Source of the DNA: Microbacterium protaetiae
Lineage (GTDB): Bacteria; Actinomycetota; Actinomycetes; Actinomycetales; Microbacteriaceae
Reading direction: 5' to 3'
NCBI RefSeq assembly: GCF_004135285.1
Contig: NZ_CP035494.1
Location: 3,726,484 to 3,790,483, forward strand
Length of the DNA stretch: 64,000 nt
Below are positions 44,357 to 53,013 of this stretch, in pieces. Position 1 is the stretch's first letter; each line of letters begins with the position of its first letter. The notes beneath the pieces were generated by a model. The model did not search any database. It was given only the letters and a program-made list of their open reading frames with translations, and was not told the DNA's origin. A program made the translations under genes and the position numbers.

Positions 44357-46135
44357 TCAGGCCGCCGCGGCCAACTGGCGCAGTCCCTCGACCACCGCAG
44401 CCGCCAGGGCGCGCGCCGCCTGGCGCGTCTCGGGCTGCAGGTCGTGGAACACGATGGCACTGCCGGTGGCGATGGCAGCGTCGTACGGCACGCGCACGAC
44501 CTGCCGCACGCGCGTGCGGAAGTGGGTCTCCAGCTCGTCTTCGCGCACCAGCGGCGCGCCCGGACGAGCGTTGTTGAGCACGACGACCGCGTTGCGCGCC
44601 TTGGCTGCGTAGCCGTTCGTCTCGAGCCAGGTGAGCGTTTCGGAGGCCAGCCGCGCCTCGTCGACGCTGAGCCCTGCCACGATGACCAGCTGGTCGGCCA
44701 GCCCCAGGGTCGCCCCCATCACCGAGTGGACGATGCCGGTCCCGGTGTCGGTGAGCACTATCGAGTAGTAGTGCGCGGCGAGCGTGGCCACATTCTCGTA
44801 ATCGGTGTCACTGAAGGCCACCGACACCTGCGGATCGGCGTCGGAGGCAAGCACATCGAGCCGCGTCTCGTCGCGAGCCACGATCGTCGACACGTCGTTG
44901 TAGCCCGTGATGCTGTCTTTCATGCGCACCAGGTCGCGCACGGTCTTGCCGTTGTGCCGCGAGATGCGCTCGGCCAGGGTGCCGCGGTCAGGGTTCGCGT
45001 CGATCGCGATGACCCGGTCGTCGCGGGCGTCGGCCAGCGCCATGCCCAGCAGCGTCGTGACGGTCGTCTTGCCGACGCCGCCCTTGCGCGAGAGCACCGG
45101 CACGAAACGCGCACCGCCCGGCAGCGGAGCAGCGATGCGGCCCGAGAGCTCCTTGCGCGCCCGCGCCCGCTTGCCGTCGCCGAGGTTGATGCGGCCGCCG
45201 GAGACCGAGTAGACGAAGTGCTGCCAGGCGCCCTCGGGCTCGGGTCGCGCAAGACGACCGTGCTCGAGCAGGCGGTCGGGGGTGAGCAGATCGGAGCTCT
45301 CCTTGTCGACCTCGAACTGATCGAGTCGCTTCGAGGCGAGGTTGACCTCGGGCCTGCGCGTGCGCACACGCTCGACGGCATGTGCGCGCTCGGCACGCGT
45401 CTCGTCCACGGCTGCCTCCTCCTCGGCCGCTGCGACCGCCCCCACGGGGGCACCTGCCGCATCGACTGCCACGGTATCAACAGGGGCGGGCTCGCGACCA
45501 GAGTCAGTCGGGTCGGCGTGCCGCAGAGAAGCGGACGCTGCAGAAGCGGATGCCGCAAGGGTGGATGCCGCGAGGGTGGATGCCGCCGGAGCGGCGTCTT
45601 CCGTCTCTGCATCGTCTACGAGGGTGTCTGGCGCCTCGCCTTCCGGATCCTCGCCGTCTGACGCCTCGCCTTCTGGGCCCTCGCCTTCCGGCGCCTCACT
45701 TTCCGGCGCCTCACTTTCTGGCGCCTCACTTTGCGGCGCCTCGCCCTCCGACGGTTCGAGCTCGGCGTCGACGATCTCGACCTCAGCGGCCGGCTCGACC
45801 GCGGCATCCGCCCCGAAAGTCCGCTCAGCAGGCTCGGGCTCGACCGCTGCGAGCGCCCCCTCTTCGTCGTCATCTTCGAGCTCGGCGTCGACGATCTCGA
45901 CCTGCGTGTCAGGCTCCTCATCATCGGCATCGAACTCGCCGCCCACCGGCTCGACCTCGTCGCCGATGACGTCGTCGTCGGCGAGGTCGTCTTCATCCGT
46001 CGCGGGCAGCGCGACGTTCACCTGGGCGGTGGCGGCTCCCAAGAAGCCGAGGGCAGACGTGTCGGTGCGAGTCGAGTCGGACAGCACCCCCCGTTCGTCG
46101 TCGGCAGGGGTCGAATCAGGGTGATCGGGCGTCAA
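44357..46135 (-). CDS. ParA/MinD-like ATPase with acidic repetitive N-terminus
   Basis: About 592 residues. The N-terminal half (1-270) is extremely acidic with two low-complexity arrays (EGEAP/ESEAP pentapeptides; Ala-Ser-Thr-Leu repeats). The C-terminal 320 residues form a P-loop ATPase with deviant Walker A RKGGVGKTTVTTLLG, IAIDANPDRGTLAERI and VLTDTGTGIVHSVMG. It resembles actinobacterial MinD/EspI-like ATPases of secretion or polar localisation. TTG 46135 is chosen for GGAG 9 nt upstream; an upstream TTG at 46150 is possible. Function unknown. Confidence 0.82.
   Translation of the reverse strand: MTPDHPDSTPADDERGVLSDSTRTDTSALGFLGAATAQVNVALPATDEDDLADDDVIGDEVEPVGGEFDADDEEPDTQVEIVDAELEDDDEEGALAAVEPEPAERTFGADAAVEPAAEVEIVDAELEPSEGEAPQSEAPESEAPESEAPEGEGPEGEASDGEDPEGEAPDTLVDDAETEDAAPAASTLAASTLAASASAASASLRHADPTDSGREPAPVDTVAVDAAGAPVGAVAAAEEEAAVDETRAERAHAVERVRTRRPEVNLASKRLDQFEVDKESSDLLTPDRLLEHGRLARPEPEGAWQHFVYSVSGGRINLGDGKRARARKELSGRIAAPLPGGARFVPVLSRKGGVGKTTVTTLLGMALADARDDRVIAIDANPDRGTLAERISRHNGKTVRDLVRMKDSITGYNDVSTIVARDETRLDVLASDADPQVSVAFSDTDYENVATLAAHYYSIVLTDTGTGIVHSVMGATLGLADQLVIVAGLSVDEARLASETLTWLETNGYAAKARNAVVVLNNARPGAPLVREDELETHFRTRVRQVVRVPYDAAIATGSAIVFHDLQPETRQAARALAAAVVEGLRQLAAAA
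45527..45586. repeat. 15-bp in-frame tandem array with GGATGCCGC
   Basis: Four 15-bp units, the last three containing GGATGCCGC, within the ATPase gene. They encode Ala-Ala-Ser-(Thr/Ala)-(Leu/Ser) pentapeptides. Confidence 0.85.
45628..45750. repeat. 15-bp in-frame tandem array encoding acidic pentapeptides
   Basis: About eight 15-bp units of the form GGCGCCTC(A/G)C(T/C)TTC, encoding E-(G/S)-E-A-P type pentapeptides in the ATPase N-terminus. Some units are nearly identical, suggesting recent slippage. Confidence 0.85.
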
Positions 46136-46153
46136 AGCGAGAGTCTCCAAAGA

Positions 46154-46176
46154 AGCGGGGCTCGGGTGAACCCGCT
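46154..46176 (-). terminator. Possible weak terminator after pyc
   Basis: AGCGGG (46154-46159) / CCCGCT (46171-46176) hairpin, followed on the minus strand by TCTTTGG. Just beyond the pyc stop and upstream of the ATPase start. Stem short, T-run interrupted. Confidence 0.3.
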
Positions 46177-46182
46177 CCCAGG

Positions 46183-49100
46183 TTACTGCCCGGGCCGGAT
46201 GACGACCAAAAGGTCACCGGCCTCGACCTGTGCGGTTCCGTTGAGCACGACCCGCTCGACCACGCCTGAGATGGGTGCGGTGATGGCCGCTTCCATCTTC
46301 ATCGCTTCGATCGAGGCGACCGGCTGACCGGCCTCGACGGTGTCGCCCTCGGCCGCCTTCACCGTCACCACTCCGGAGAACGGAGCGGCCACCTGACCCG
46401 GCTTGGAGGTGTCGGCCTTCTCGGCTTGACGCGCCTCGACGGTGATGCTCAGGTCGCGCACGAAAACCGGCCGCAGCTGACCGTTGAGCGTGGTCATGAC
46501 CGAGCGCATGCCCTTGTCGTCTGCCTCGCCGATGGCCTCCAGGCCCACGTACAGCTGCACACCCCGCTCGAGGTCGACCACGTGCTCGGTGCCGGCCACC
46601 AATCCGTAGAGGTAATCGGCGGTGTCGAGCACACTCAGATCGCCGTACTGCTCGCGCTGCTGCAGGAACACCTTGGTCGGAGCCGGGAACAGCAGCTGGT
46701 TGAGCATTCCGCGCCGCGTGGCCGAGTCGGCCGCCAGAGCCTGCTCCTGCTCGGCGGTGATCGGGGTCAGCGAGACCTTCGGGTTGCGCCCGGCCAGCAC
46801 CTTGGTGCGGAACGGCTCGGGCCATCCGCCGGGCAGGTCGCCGAGCTCACCGGCCATGAACGAGACGACCGAGTCGGGCACGTCGTACTTCTCGGGGTGT
46901 TCCTCGAAGTCGGCCGGGTCGGCCTTGACTGCGGCCAGGTGCAGCGCCAGGTCGCCGACGACCTTCGACGACGGCGTCACCTTGGGCACACGGCCCAGGA
47001 TGTCGTTCGCGGCGGCGTACATGTCTTCGATGAGCTCGAAGTCTTCTGCCAGTCCGAGCGCGATGGCCTGCTGACGCAGGTTCGAGAGCTGTCCCCCCGG
47101 GATCTCGTGGTGGTAGACCCGGCCTGTGGGCCCGGGCAGCCCCGACTCGAACGGGCCGTAGAGGTGACGCACGGCCTCCCAGTACGGCTCCAGATCGCTG
47201 ACCGCTGTCAGGTCGAGGCCGGTGTCGCGTTCGGTATGCGCCAGGGCTGCCACCAGTGCCGACAGCGACGGCTGGCTCGTGGTGCCCGCCATCGGCGCGG
47301 CCGCGGCATCCACCGCATCGGCACCCGCGGCGCTGGCGGCCACGAGCGTCGCCAGCTGCCCCCCGGCGGTGTCGTGCGTGTGCACGTGCACCGGCAGATC
47401 GAACCGCTCTCGCAGCGCGCGCACGAGTGTGGCTGCCGCCCCGGGGCGCAGCAGGCCCGCCATGTCTTTGATCGCGAGCACGTGTGCGCCCGCCTCGACG
47501 ATCTGCTCGGCCAGGCGCAGGTAGTAGTCCAGCGTGTAGAGATCTTCGGCCGGGTTCAGCAGGTCGCCGGTGTAGCAGACGGCGACCTCGGCCACCGAGG
47601 TTCCCGTGCCCAGCACGGCGTCGATGGCCGGGCGCATCTGCGTGACGTCGTTGAGCGCGTCGAAGATACGGAAGATGTCGATGCCGGATGCCGCGGCCTC
47701 ACGCACGAACGCATCGGTGACCTCGGTCGGGTACGGCGTGTAGCCCACCGTGTTGCGCCCGCGCAGCAACATCTGGATGGCGATGTTCGGCATCGCCTGG
47801 CGCAGCTTGTCGAGGCGCTCCCACGGGTCTTCGCCGAGGAAACGCAGCGCCACATCGTAGGTGGCCCCGCCCCACGCTTCGACGCTGAGCAGCTGCGGGG
47901 TCATCCGGGCGACATACGGCGCCACGGCGACGAGGTCTTTCGTGCGCACACGGGTGGCCAGCAGCGACTGATGCGCGTCGCGGAAGGTGGTGTCGGTGAC
48001 GGCGAGCGCGGTGCGGCTGCGCAGGTCGGCGGCAAAACCGGCCGGGCCCAGCTGGAGCAGGCGCTGACGCGATCCGTCGGGTGCGGCACCGGTCAGGTCG
48101 AGGGCCGGCAGCTTGGCTGCGGGGTCGATGTTTATCGGGTTGACACCGTGTGGCTTGTTGACAGTGGTCTCGACGAGCCAGCTCAGGATCTTGGTGCCGC
48201 GGTCTTTCGAGGGGCGACCGCGCAGCAACTCGGGGCGCTCCTCGATGAACAGCGTCGACACGTCACCGGCGAGGAACTCGGGGTCGTCGAAGACCGCCTG
48301 CAGGAACGGGATGTTGGTGGCCACTCCGCGGATGCGGAACTCGGCCAGAGCGCGACGGGCACGCAGGACGGCGGCCTGAAAATCGCGGCCGCGGCAGATG
48401 AGCTTGGCCAGCATCGAGTCGAAGTGGGGGCTGATCTGCGAGCCGGCAGCCGTGGTGCCGCCGTCGAGGCGGATGCCCGCGCCGCCCGGAGAGCGATACG
48501 TGGTGATCTTGCCGGTGTCGGGACGGAAGCCCTGGGTGGGGTCTTCGGTGGTGATGCGGCACTGCAGTGCCGAGCCGCGCAGCCGGATGTCGTCCTGCCG
48601 CAGTCCGAGATCGTCGAGCGTCTCGCCGGCGGCGATGCGCATCTGCGACTGCACGAGATCGACGTCGGTGACCTCTTCAGTGACGGTGTGCTCGACCTGG
48701 ATGCGCGGGTTCATCTCGATGAAGACCACTTCACCGGCGCGCTCCCCCGCCGTCTCGAGCAGGAACTCGACGGTTCCGGCGTTCTGGTAACCGATCGAGC
48801 GTGCGAAGGCGATGGCGTGCCGGTGCAGGCTGCGCCTGATCTCGTCGTCGAGGTTCGGCGCCGGCGCTATCTCGACGACCTTCTGGTGCCGGCGCTGCAC
48901 CGAGCAGTCGCGCTCGTACAGGTGCACGGTCTGGCCGGTGGCGTCGGCCAGCACCTGCACCTCGATGTGCCGGGGGCGGATGACGGCCTGCTCGAGGAAC
49001 ATCCGCGCGTCGCCGAACGCGCTGCCGGCCTCGCGCATCGCCTCAGCGAGGGCCGGCGCGAGCTCTGCCTTGGTCTCCACCCGCCGCATCCCACGACCGC

Positions 49101-49590
49101 CACCACCGGCGACGGCCTTCGCGAACAAGGGGAATCCGATCTCGTCGGCCTGCGCGACGAGATCTTCGATGTCGTCGGATGCCTCGGTGGAGCGCAGCAC
49201 GGGAACGCCCGCTGAGATCGCGTGGTGCTTGGCCTCGACTTTGTTACCGGCCATTTCGAGAACGGATGCCGGGGGCCCGATGAAGGTGATGCCGGCGGCT
49301 GCCGCCTTCTCGGCCAATTCGGGGTTCTCGGAGAGGAATCCGTAGCCCGGGTAGATGGCGTCGGCGCCCGACTCCCGGGCGACCCGGATGATCTCGTCGA
49401 CATCGAGGTAGGAGCGAACAGGATGCCCTTCTTCGCCGATGCGGTATGCCTCGTCAGCCTTCAGGCGGTGCAGGGAGTGCCGGTCTTCGTAGGGGAAGAC
49501 CGCCACCGTGCGCGAGCCCAGCTCGTACGCGGCCCGGAAGGCGCGAATGGCGATCTCGCCTCGGTTGGCGACCAGGATCTTCGAGAACAT
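46183..49590 (-). CDS. pyc: Pyruvate carboxylase
   Basis: 1135-residue biotin enzyme carboxylating pyruvate to oxaloacetate (anaplerosis). N-terminal biotin carboxylase (LVANRGEIAIRAFRAAYELG, ATP-grasp residues, FIEMNPRIQVEHTVTEEVT), central carboxyltransferase (TDTTFRDAHQSLLATRVRTKDL) and C-terminal biotinyl domain with the lysine in EAMKMEA. Full length for the single-chain form. GGAGG precedes the ATG. Confidence 0.97.
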   Translation of the reverse strand: MFSKILVANRGEIAIRAFRAAYELGSRTVAVFPYEDRHSLHRLKADEAYRIGEEGHPVRSYLDVDEIIRVARESGADAIYPGYGFLSENPELAEKAAAAGITFIGPPASVLEMAGNKVEAKHHAISAGVPVLRSTEASDDIEDLVAQADEIGFPLFAKAVAGGGGRGMRRVETKAELAPALAEAMREAGSAFGDARMFLEQAVIRPRHIEVQVLADATGQTVHLYERDCSVQRRHQKVVEIAPAPNLDDEIRRSLHRHAIAFARSIGYQNAGTVEFLLETAGERAGEVVFIEMNPRIQVEHTVTEEVTDVDLVQSQMRIAAGETLDDLGLRQDDIRLRGSALQCRITTEDPTQGFRPDTGKITTYRSPGGAGIRLDGGTTAAGSQISPHFDSMLAKLICRGRDFQAAVLRARRALAEFRIRGVATNIPFLQAVFDDPEFLAGDVSTLFIEERPELLRGRPSKDRGTKILSWLVETTVNKPHGVNPINIDPAAKLPALDLTGAAPDGSRQRLLQLGPAGFAADLRSRTALAVTDTTFRDAHQSLLATRVRTKDLVAVAPYVARMTPQLLSVEAWGGATYDVALRFLGEDPWERLDKLRQAMPNIAIQMLLRGRNTVGYTPYPTEVTDAFVREAAASGIDIFRIFDALNDVTQMRPAIDAVLGTGTSVAEVAVCYTGDLLNPAEDLYTLDYYLRLAEQIVEAGAHVLAIKDMAGLLRPGAAATLVRALRERFDLPVHVHTHDTAGGQLATLVAASAAGADAVDAAAAPMAGTTSQPSLSALVAALAHTERDTGLDLTAVSDLEPYWEAVRHLYGPFESGLPGPTGRVYHHEIPGGQLSNLRQQAIALGLAEDFELIEDMYAAANDILGRVPKVTPSSKVVGDLALHLAAVKADPADFEEHPEKYDVPDSVVSFMAGELGDLPGGWPEPFRTKVLAGRNPKVSLTPITAEQEQALAADSATRRGMLNQLLFPAPTKVFLQQREQYGDLSVLDTADYLYGLVAGTEHVVDLERGVQLYVGLEAIGEADDKGMRSVMTTLNGQLRPVFVRDLSITVEARQAEKADTSKPGQVAAPFSGVVTVKAAEGDTVEAGQPVASIEAMKMEAAITAPISGVVERVVLNGTAQVEAGDLLVVIRPGQ

Positions 49591-49670
49591 GCGACCTCCG
49601 AAACGGGCGGCATCCGCAGGCCTGCACGGACGCCGGAAGTGGCTGAGTGTCTTCTCAGACTACGGGACGG

Positions 49671-49676
49671 TAACGT
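49671..49676 (+). promoter_or_regulatory. -10 box of the ParA gene (leaderless)
   Basis: TAACGT followed by 8 nt and the GTG at 49685; the region is divergent from pyc. Confidence 0.55.
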
Positions 49677-49684
49677 AGGGCCTT

Positions 49685-50497
49685 GTGCACGTGCTCTCCG
49701 TCAGCTCTCTCAAGGGTGGCGTCGGCAAGACGACTGTGACCCTCGGACTCGCCTCAGCGGCGTTCGCCCGGGGTGTCAAGACGCTCGTCGTCGACCTCGA
49801 CCCTCAGTCCGACGTGTCCACGGGCATGGACATCCAAGTCGCCGGGCGCCTCAACGTCGCCGACGTGCTGGCCAATCCGAAGGAGAAGGTGGTCCGTCAG
49901 GCGATCACCTCCAGCGGGTGGGCGAAGGTGCATCCCGGCACCATCGACGTCATGATCGGCAGCCCCTCGGCGATCAACTTCGACGGGCCGCACCCGAGCG
50001 TTCGCGATGTGTGGAAGCTCGAGGAGGCCCTGGCCGCCGTCGAAGCCGACTACGACCTCGTGCTGGTCGACTGCGCGCCGTCGCTGAACGCCCTCACGCG
50101 CACCGCGTGGGCAGCCAGCGACCGGGTGATCGTGGTGACCGAGCCGGGCTTGTTCTCGGTCGCGGCCGCCGACCGAGCACTGCGCGCCATCGAAGAGATC
50201 CGCCGTGGCCTGTCCCCGCGGCTGCAGCCCTTGGGCATTGTGGTCAACCGCGTGCGCCCGCAGTCGATCGAGCACCAGTTCCGCATCAAGGAGCTGCGCG
50301 ACATGTTCGGCCCGCTGGTGCTCTCACCGCAACTGCCCGAGCGCACCTCGCTGCAGCAGGCGCAGGGTGCGGCCAAGCCGCTGCACATCTGGCCCGGCGA
50401 CTCGGCTCAAGAGCTCGCCGCCGACTTCGACGCGCTACTGGATCGCGTCATGCGCACCGGGCGGATTCCGTCGCCCGACGGCAGCGTCCTGGCCTGA
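49685..50497 (+). CDS. ParA-family ATPase
   Basis: 270-residue ParA/Soj-like protein: deviant Walker A LKGGVGKTTVTLGLA at the N-terminus, VVDLDPQSDVSTG, Walker B-like LVLVDCAPSLNALTRTA and VVTEPGLFS. No parB partner is adjacent. In several actinobacteria a ParA of this type sits beside MerR regulators and positions division or polar proteins (for example PldP/ParA-like division proteins); a chromosome-segregation role cannot be assumed. Convergent with the MerR gene. Confidence 0.9.
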   Translation: MHVLSVSSLKGGVGKTTVTLGLASAAFARGVKTLVVDLDPQSDVSTGMDIQVAGRLNVADVLANPKEKVVRQAITSSGWAKVHPGTIDVMIGSPSAINFDGPHPSVRDVWKLEEALAAVEADYDLVLVDCAPSLNALTRTAWAASDRVIVVTEPGLFSVAAADRALRAIEEIRRGLSPRLQPLGIVVNRVRPQSIEHQFRIKELRDMFGPLVLSPQLPERTSLQQAQGAAKPLHIWPGDSAQELAADFDALLDRVMRTGRIPSPDGSVLA

Positions 50498-50511
50498 GCG
50501 AGTCGAAACGA

Positions 50512-51057
50512 CTACGCCGTGCGCTTTGCGCGACGGGCAGCCAGCTCATCGACCGGGTCGGGCTTGGTCGCATCGAAGTCGAGCAGTGTCGACTCGACCT
50601 CGGTGAGCACCTTGCCCACCGCGATGCCGAACACGCCCTGACCCCGGCTGACCAGGTCGATCACCTCGTCGTTCGAGGTGCACAGATACACCGAGGCGCC
50701 ATCGCTCATCAGCGTGGTGCCGGCGAGATCGCGGATGCCGGCGGCGCGCAGCTGCTCGACCGCGGTGCGGATCTGCTGCAGCGAGATGCCGGTGTCGAGC
50801 AGTCGCTTCACGAGCTTGAGCACGAGGATGTCGCGGAAGCCGTACAGGCGCTGACTTCCCGAACCGGTCGCACCGCGCACGGTGGGTTCGACGAGCTCGG
50901 TGCGGGCCCAGTAATCGAGCTGGCGGTAGGTGATTCCGGCGGCACGCGCGGCGACCGCGCCCCGATAGCCGACTTCGTCGTCCATCGCAGGAAGTCCGTC
51001 GGTGAACAGGAGATCCACCCCGAACCGCTGCTCGCCCGTGGCATCATCAGCGGTCAT
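50512..51057 (-). CDS. MerR-family regulator (helix-turn-helix plus C-terminal domain)
   Basis: 181 residues with an N-terminal MerR HTH (GAVAARAAGITYRQLDYWARTELVEP, about 31-56) and a longer C-terminal region than the canonical metal sensors, lacking metal-binding cysteines. Neighbouring FtsR-like and GarA genes on the same strand form a conserved actinobacterial trio, as in the Rv1828-GarA region of mycobacteria. GAGGGGG precedes the ATG. Target genes are unknown. Confidence 0.88.
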   Translation of the reverse strand: MTADDATGEQRFGVDLLFTDGLPAMDDEVGYRGAVAARAAGITYRQLDYWARTELVEPTVRGATGSGSQRLYGFRDILVLKLVKRLLDTGISLQQIRTAVEQLRAAGIRDLAGTTLMSDGASVYLCTSNDEVIDLVSRGQGVFGIAVGKVLTEVESTLLDFDATKPDPVDELAARRAKRTA

Positions 51058-51160
51058 CGCGATCCCCCTCTTCCGTTTTGCGTGGAATCATTCCACGGTA
51101 GATGAGCTTTGTCCCTCGGGCAACGACATCGGTGTTCCCGACGCGGCGTGTCGCCGGTCG

Positions 51161-51850
51161 TCATCGCACGAGCCGCTCCAGCGCGGCGCGCACGAAGTGC
51201 GACCGCACGTCGGCAAGCCGCGCCGCCAGCTCGGGGGCCAATTCTCCGGCACGCCCGCGGGAGGCGGCATCCGTCCGCCGCAGCAGCGGCGCCAACGCCG
51301 ACTCGATCAGGGCGACCTCACGGTCGACCGACTGGCGCAGAGTGCGAATGTGTCGCGGTTCGATGCCGTGTCGCTCGAGCGCGACCAGAGACCTGAGCAC
51401 CGCCAGCGTCTGATCGGTGTAGCTGTCTGAGGCCGCTATCACACCGGTGCTGATGGCGTCGTTGAGCAGCTGCGGGCTGGCCGCAGCCGAGCGCAGCAGC
51501 TCATCACGGCGATAGCGACGGGGCGCCGGAGTGATCGACGGAGGCACCGAGACCGGTGCCGACGGCGCACGACCCGCGTCGACGTCTGCCATGTACTCGC
51601 GGATGCGCGCCAGCGGCAGGTAGTGGTCGCGCTGCAGTGTGAGGGCCAACCGCAGCCGCTCCACATCATCGAGCGTGAACTTGCGGTAGCCCGACTCGGT
51701 GCGCAACGGCGTCACGATGCCCTGCACCTCGAGAAAGCGCAGCTTGCTCGCCGTCAGTCCCGGGAACTCCGCACTCAGCCGCGCCAGCACCTGACCGATG
51801 CTCAGTGCTCCCCCGTTCGCAGCGCGGCGGGGGGCGGAGGCGGACGCCAT
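51161..51850 (-). CDS. ftsR: MerR-like regulator FtsR (Rv1828 type)
   Basis: 229 residues with an N-terminal MerR-type winged helix (LSIGQVLARLSAEFPGLTAS, RFLEVQGIVTPLRTESGYRKF) and a long alpha-helical C-terminus. This family, next to garA, is known in Corynebacterium as FtsR, an activator of ftsZ. ATG 51850 overlaps the garA stop by one base (a GTG three bases upstream is possible). Identity rests on family and synteny. Confidence 0.85.
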   Translation of the reverse strand: MASASAPRRAANGGALSIGQVLARLSAEFPGLTASKLRFLEVQGIVTPLRTESGYRKFTLDDVERLRLALTLQRDHYLPLARIREYMADVDAGRAPSAPVSVPPSITPAPRRYRRDELLRSAAASPQLLNDAISTGVIAASDSYTDQTLAVLRSLVALERHGIEPRHIRTLRQSVDREVALIESALAPLLRRTDAASRGRAGELAPELAARLADVRSHFVRAALERLVR

Positions 51851-52344
51851 CACTTCTCCGCGTCAGCGGTGAGGTCTGCGGGTGAGACGAAGAAGTTCAG
51901 CCGGAATTTTCCGATGCGCACTTCGGCGCCGTTGACCAGGCTCGCCCGATCGACACGCTCGCCGTTCACGTAGGTACCGTTGAGCGATCGCTGGTCGACG
52001 ATCTCGAAGCGGTTGCGGTCGCGGGTGATCTCGGCATGACGACGCGACACTGTCACGTCATCGAAGAAGATGTCGGCTTCGGGATGCCGCCCCACCGTCA
52101 TCACGTCGTTGTCGAGCAGGTAACGCGCCCCGGCGGTCGGACCCGAGCGCACCAGCAGCAGTGCGGCGCCCGAGGGCAGTGCATCGATGGCGTTCAGCTC
52201 GGCGTCACTGAGCTCACTGCCGAACGGCACGAAGGACAGATCGGAGTCATGACCGAACGTCTGCGTCGTATCGTTCGACGCGTGCGCGGGCACGCCCGGG
52301 CCGCGGCGGATGTCACCGGCGTCACGGCGGCGGTTCTCGTCCAC
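51850..52344 (-). CDS. garA: FHA-domain protein GarA/OdhI
   Basis: 164-residue phospho-switch protein. The N-terminal tail has a kinase-target motif NDTTQTFGHD comparable to the ETTS motif phosphorylated by PknB/PknG. The FHA domain (about 65-150) contains MTVGRHPEADIFFDD, VSRRHAEI and LNGTYVNGE. Family members bind and inhibit 2-oxoglutarate dehydrogenase when unphosphorylated. GTG start with GGGAGG. First gene of the garA-ftsR unit. Confidence 0.92.
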   Translation of the reverse strand: MDENRRRDAGDIRRGPGVPAHASNDTTQTFGHDSDLSFVPFGSELSDAELNAIDALPSGAALLLVRSGPTAGARYLLDNDVMTVGRHPEADIFFDDVTVSRRHAEITRDRNRFEIVDQRSLNGTYVNGERVDRASLVNGAEVRIGKFRLNFFVSPADLTADAEK

Positions 52345-52439
52345 GGTCGTCCTCCCTTTCCCCCAAGACTAACCGATTCGACCCTATTGAAGAGGGCCGG
52401 GCCCTGTCCACTTCTGAGCCGGTACCACGACACGGCGGG

Positions 52440-52445
52440 TAGGCT
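52440..52445 (+). promoter_or_regulatory. -10 box of the copC-like gene (leaderless)
   Basis: TAGGCT followed by 7 nt and the GTG at 52453. Confidence 0.6.
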
Positions 52446-52452
52446 CGCGGCC

Positions 52453-53004
52453 GTGAGAGTCTTCGCCGCCATCGCCGCCGCTGCGCTGGCCGCCATCGCC
52501 GTTCTCGGCGTGGCCGCCCCCGCCTCGGCGCACGACCAGCTGTTGTCCACAGACCCCCAGGACGGCGCCACGGTGGCGACCCTGCCCGATGTGGTGACCC
52601 TCACCTTCAGCGACATCGTGCAAGACGCCGGGGCCGAGGCGAACCAGATCAAGGTGATGGATGCCGCGTGCAACGTCATCGACGACGGCGCGCTGACGAT
52701 CGCCGACAACGTGGTCACCCAGCCGGTCAGCGGATCGGCCACCGGGCCGATCACCGTGCTCTGGCGGGTCGTGTCGCGCGACGGCCACCCCGTCTCGGGT
52801 GAGTTCTCGTTCACTGTCGGCGACACCCAGGCCGCGGCATCCCCCACCAGCACCTGCGCGGGTGACGACGCTGCCACGGTCGCGCCGATCGCCAGCACGC
52901 CCTCTCCGTTGCCGTGGATCATCGGCGGCGTCATCCTGCTGGCGGTCGTGGTCGGGGTGATAGCGCTGCTGGTGACCCGCTCGCGACGTCCCGACGACCA
53001 GTAG
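52453..53004 (+). CDS. CopC-domain copper-binding secreted protein
   Basis: 183 residues: signal peptide (1-29, ending PASAHDQ so that His is near the mature N-terminus, the usual CopC Cu ligand), a beta-sandwich CopC domain (LLSTDPQDGATVATLPDVVTLTFSDIV split at about 32-58; VVSRDGHPVSGEFSFTV), a Thr/Ser linker and a C-terminal membrane helix (WIIGGVILLAVVVGVIALLV). YcnJ/CopD is not adjacent. Likely periplasmic-side copper handling for cytochrome oxidase or detoxification. Confidence 0.9.
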   Translation: MRVFAAIAAAALAAIAVLGVAAPASAHDQLLSTDPQDGATVATLPDVVTLTFSDIVQDAGAEANQIKVMDAACNVIDDGALTIADNVVTQPVSGSATGPITVLWRVVSRDGHPVSGEFSFTVGDTQAAASPTSTCAGDDAATVAPIASTPSPLPWIIGGVILLAVVVGVIALLVTRSRRPDDQ

Positions 53005-53007
53005 GCT
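53002..53007 (+). promoter_or_regulatory. -10 box of lpd (leaderless)
   Basis: TAGGCT, 6 nt before the lpd ATG. Its first three bases are the copC stop codon TAG. Confidence 0.6.
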
Positions 53008-53013
53008 GGGAAC

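Noticed and set aside
46426..49215. A 929-codon open frame antisense to pyc
   Set aside because: Shadow of pyruvate carboxylase; no ribosome site or family motif.
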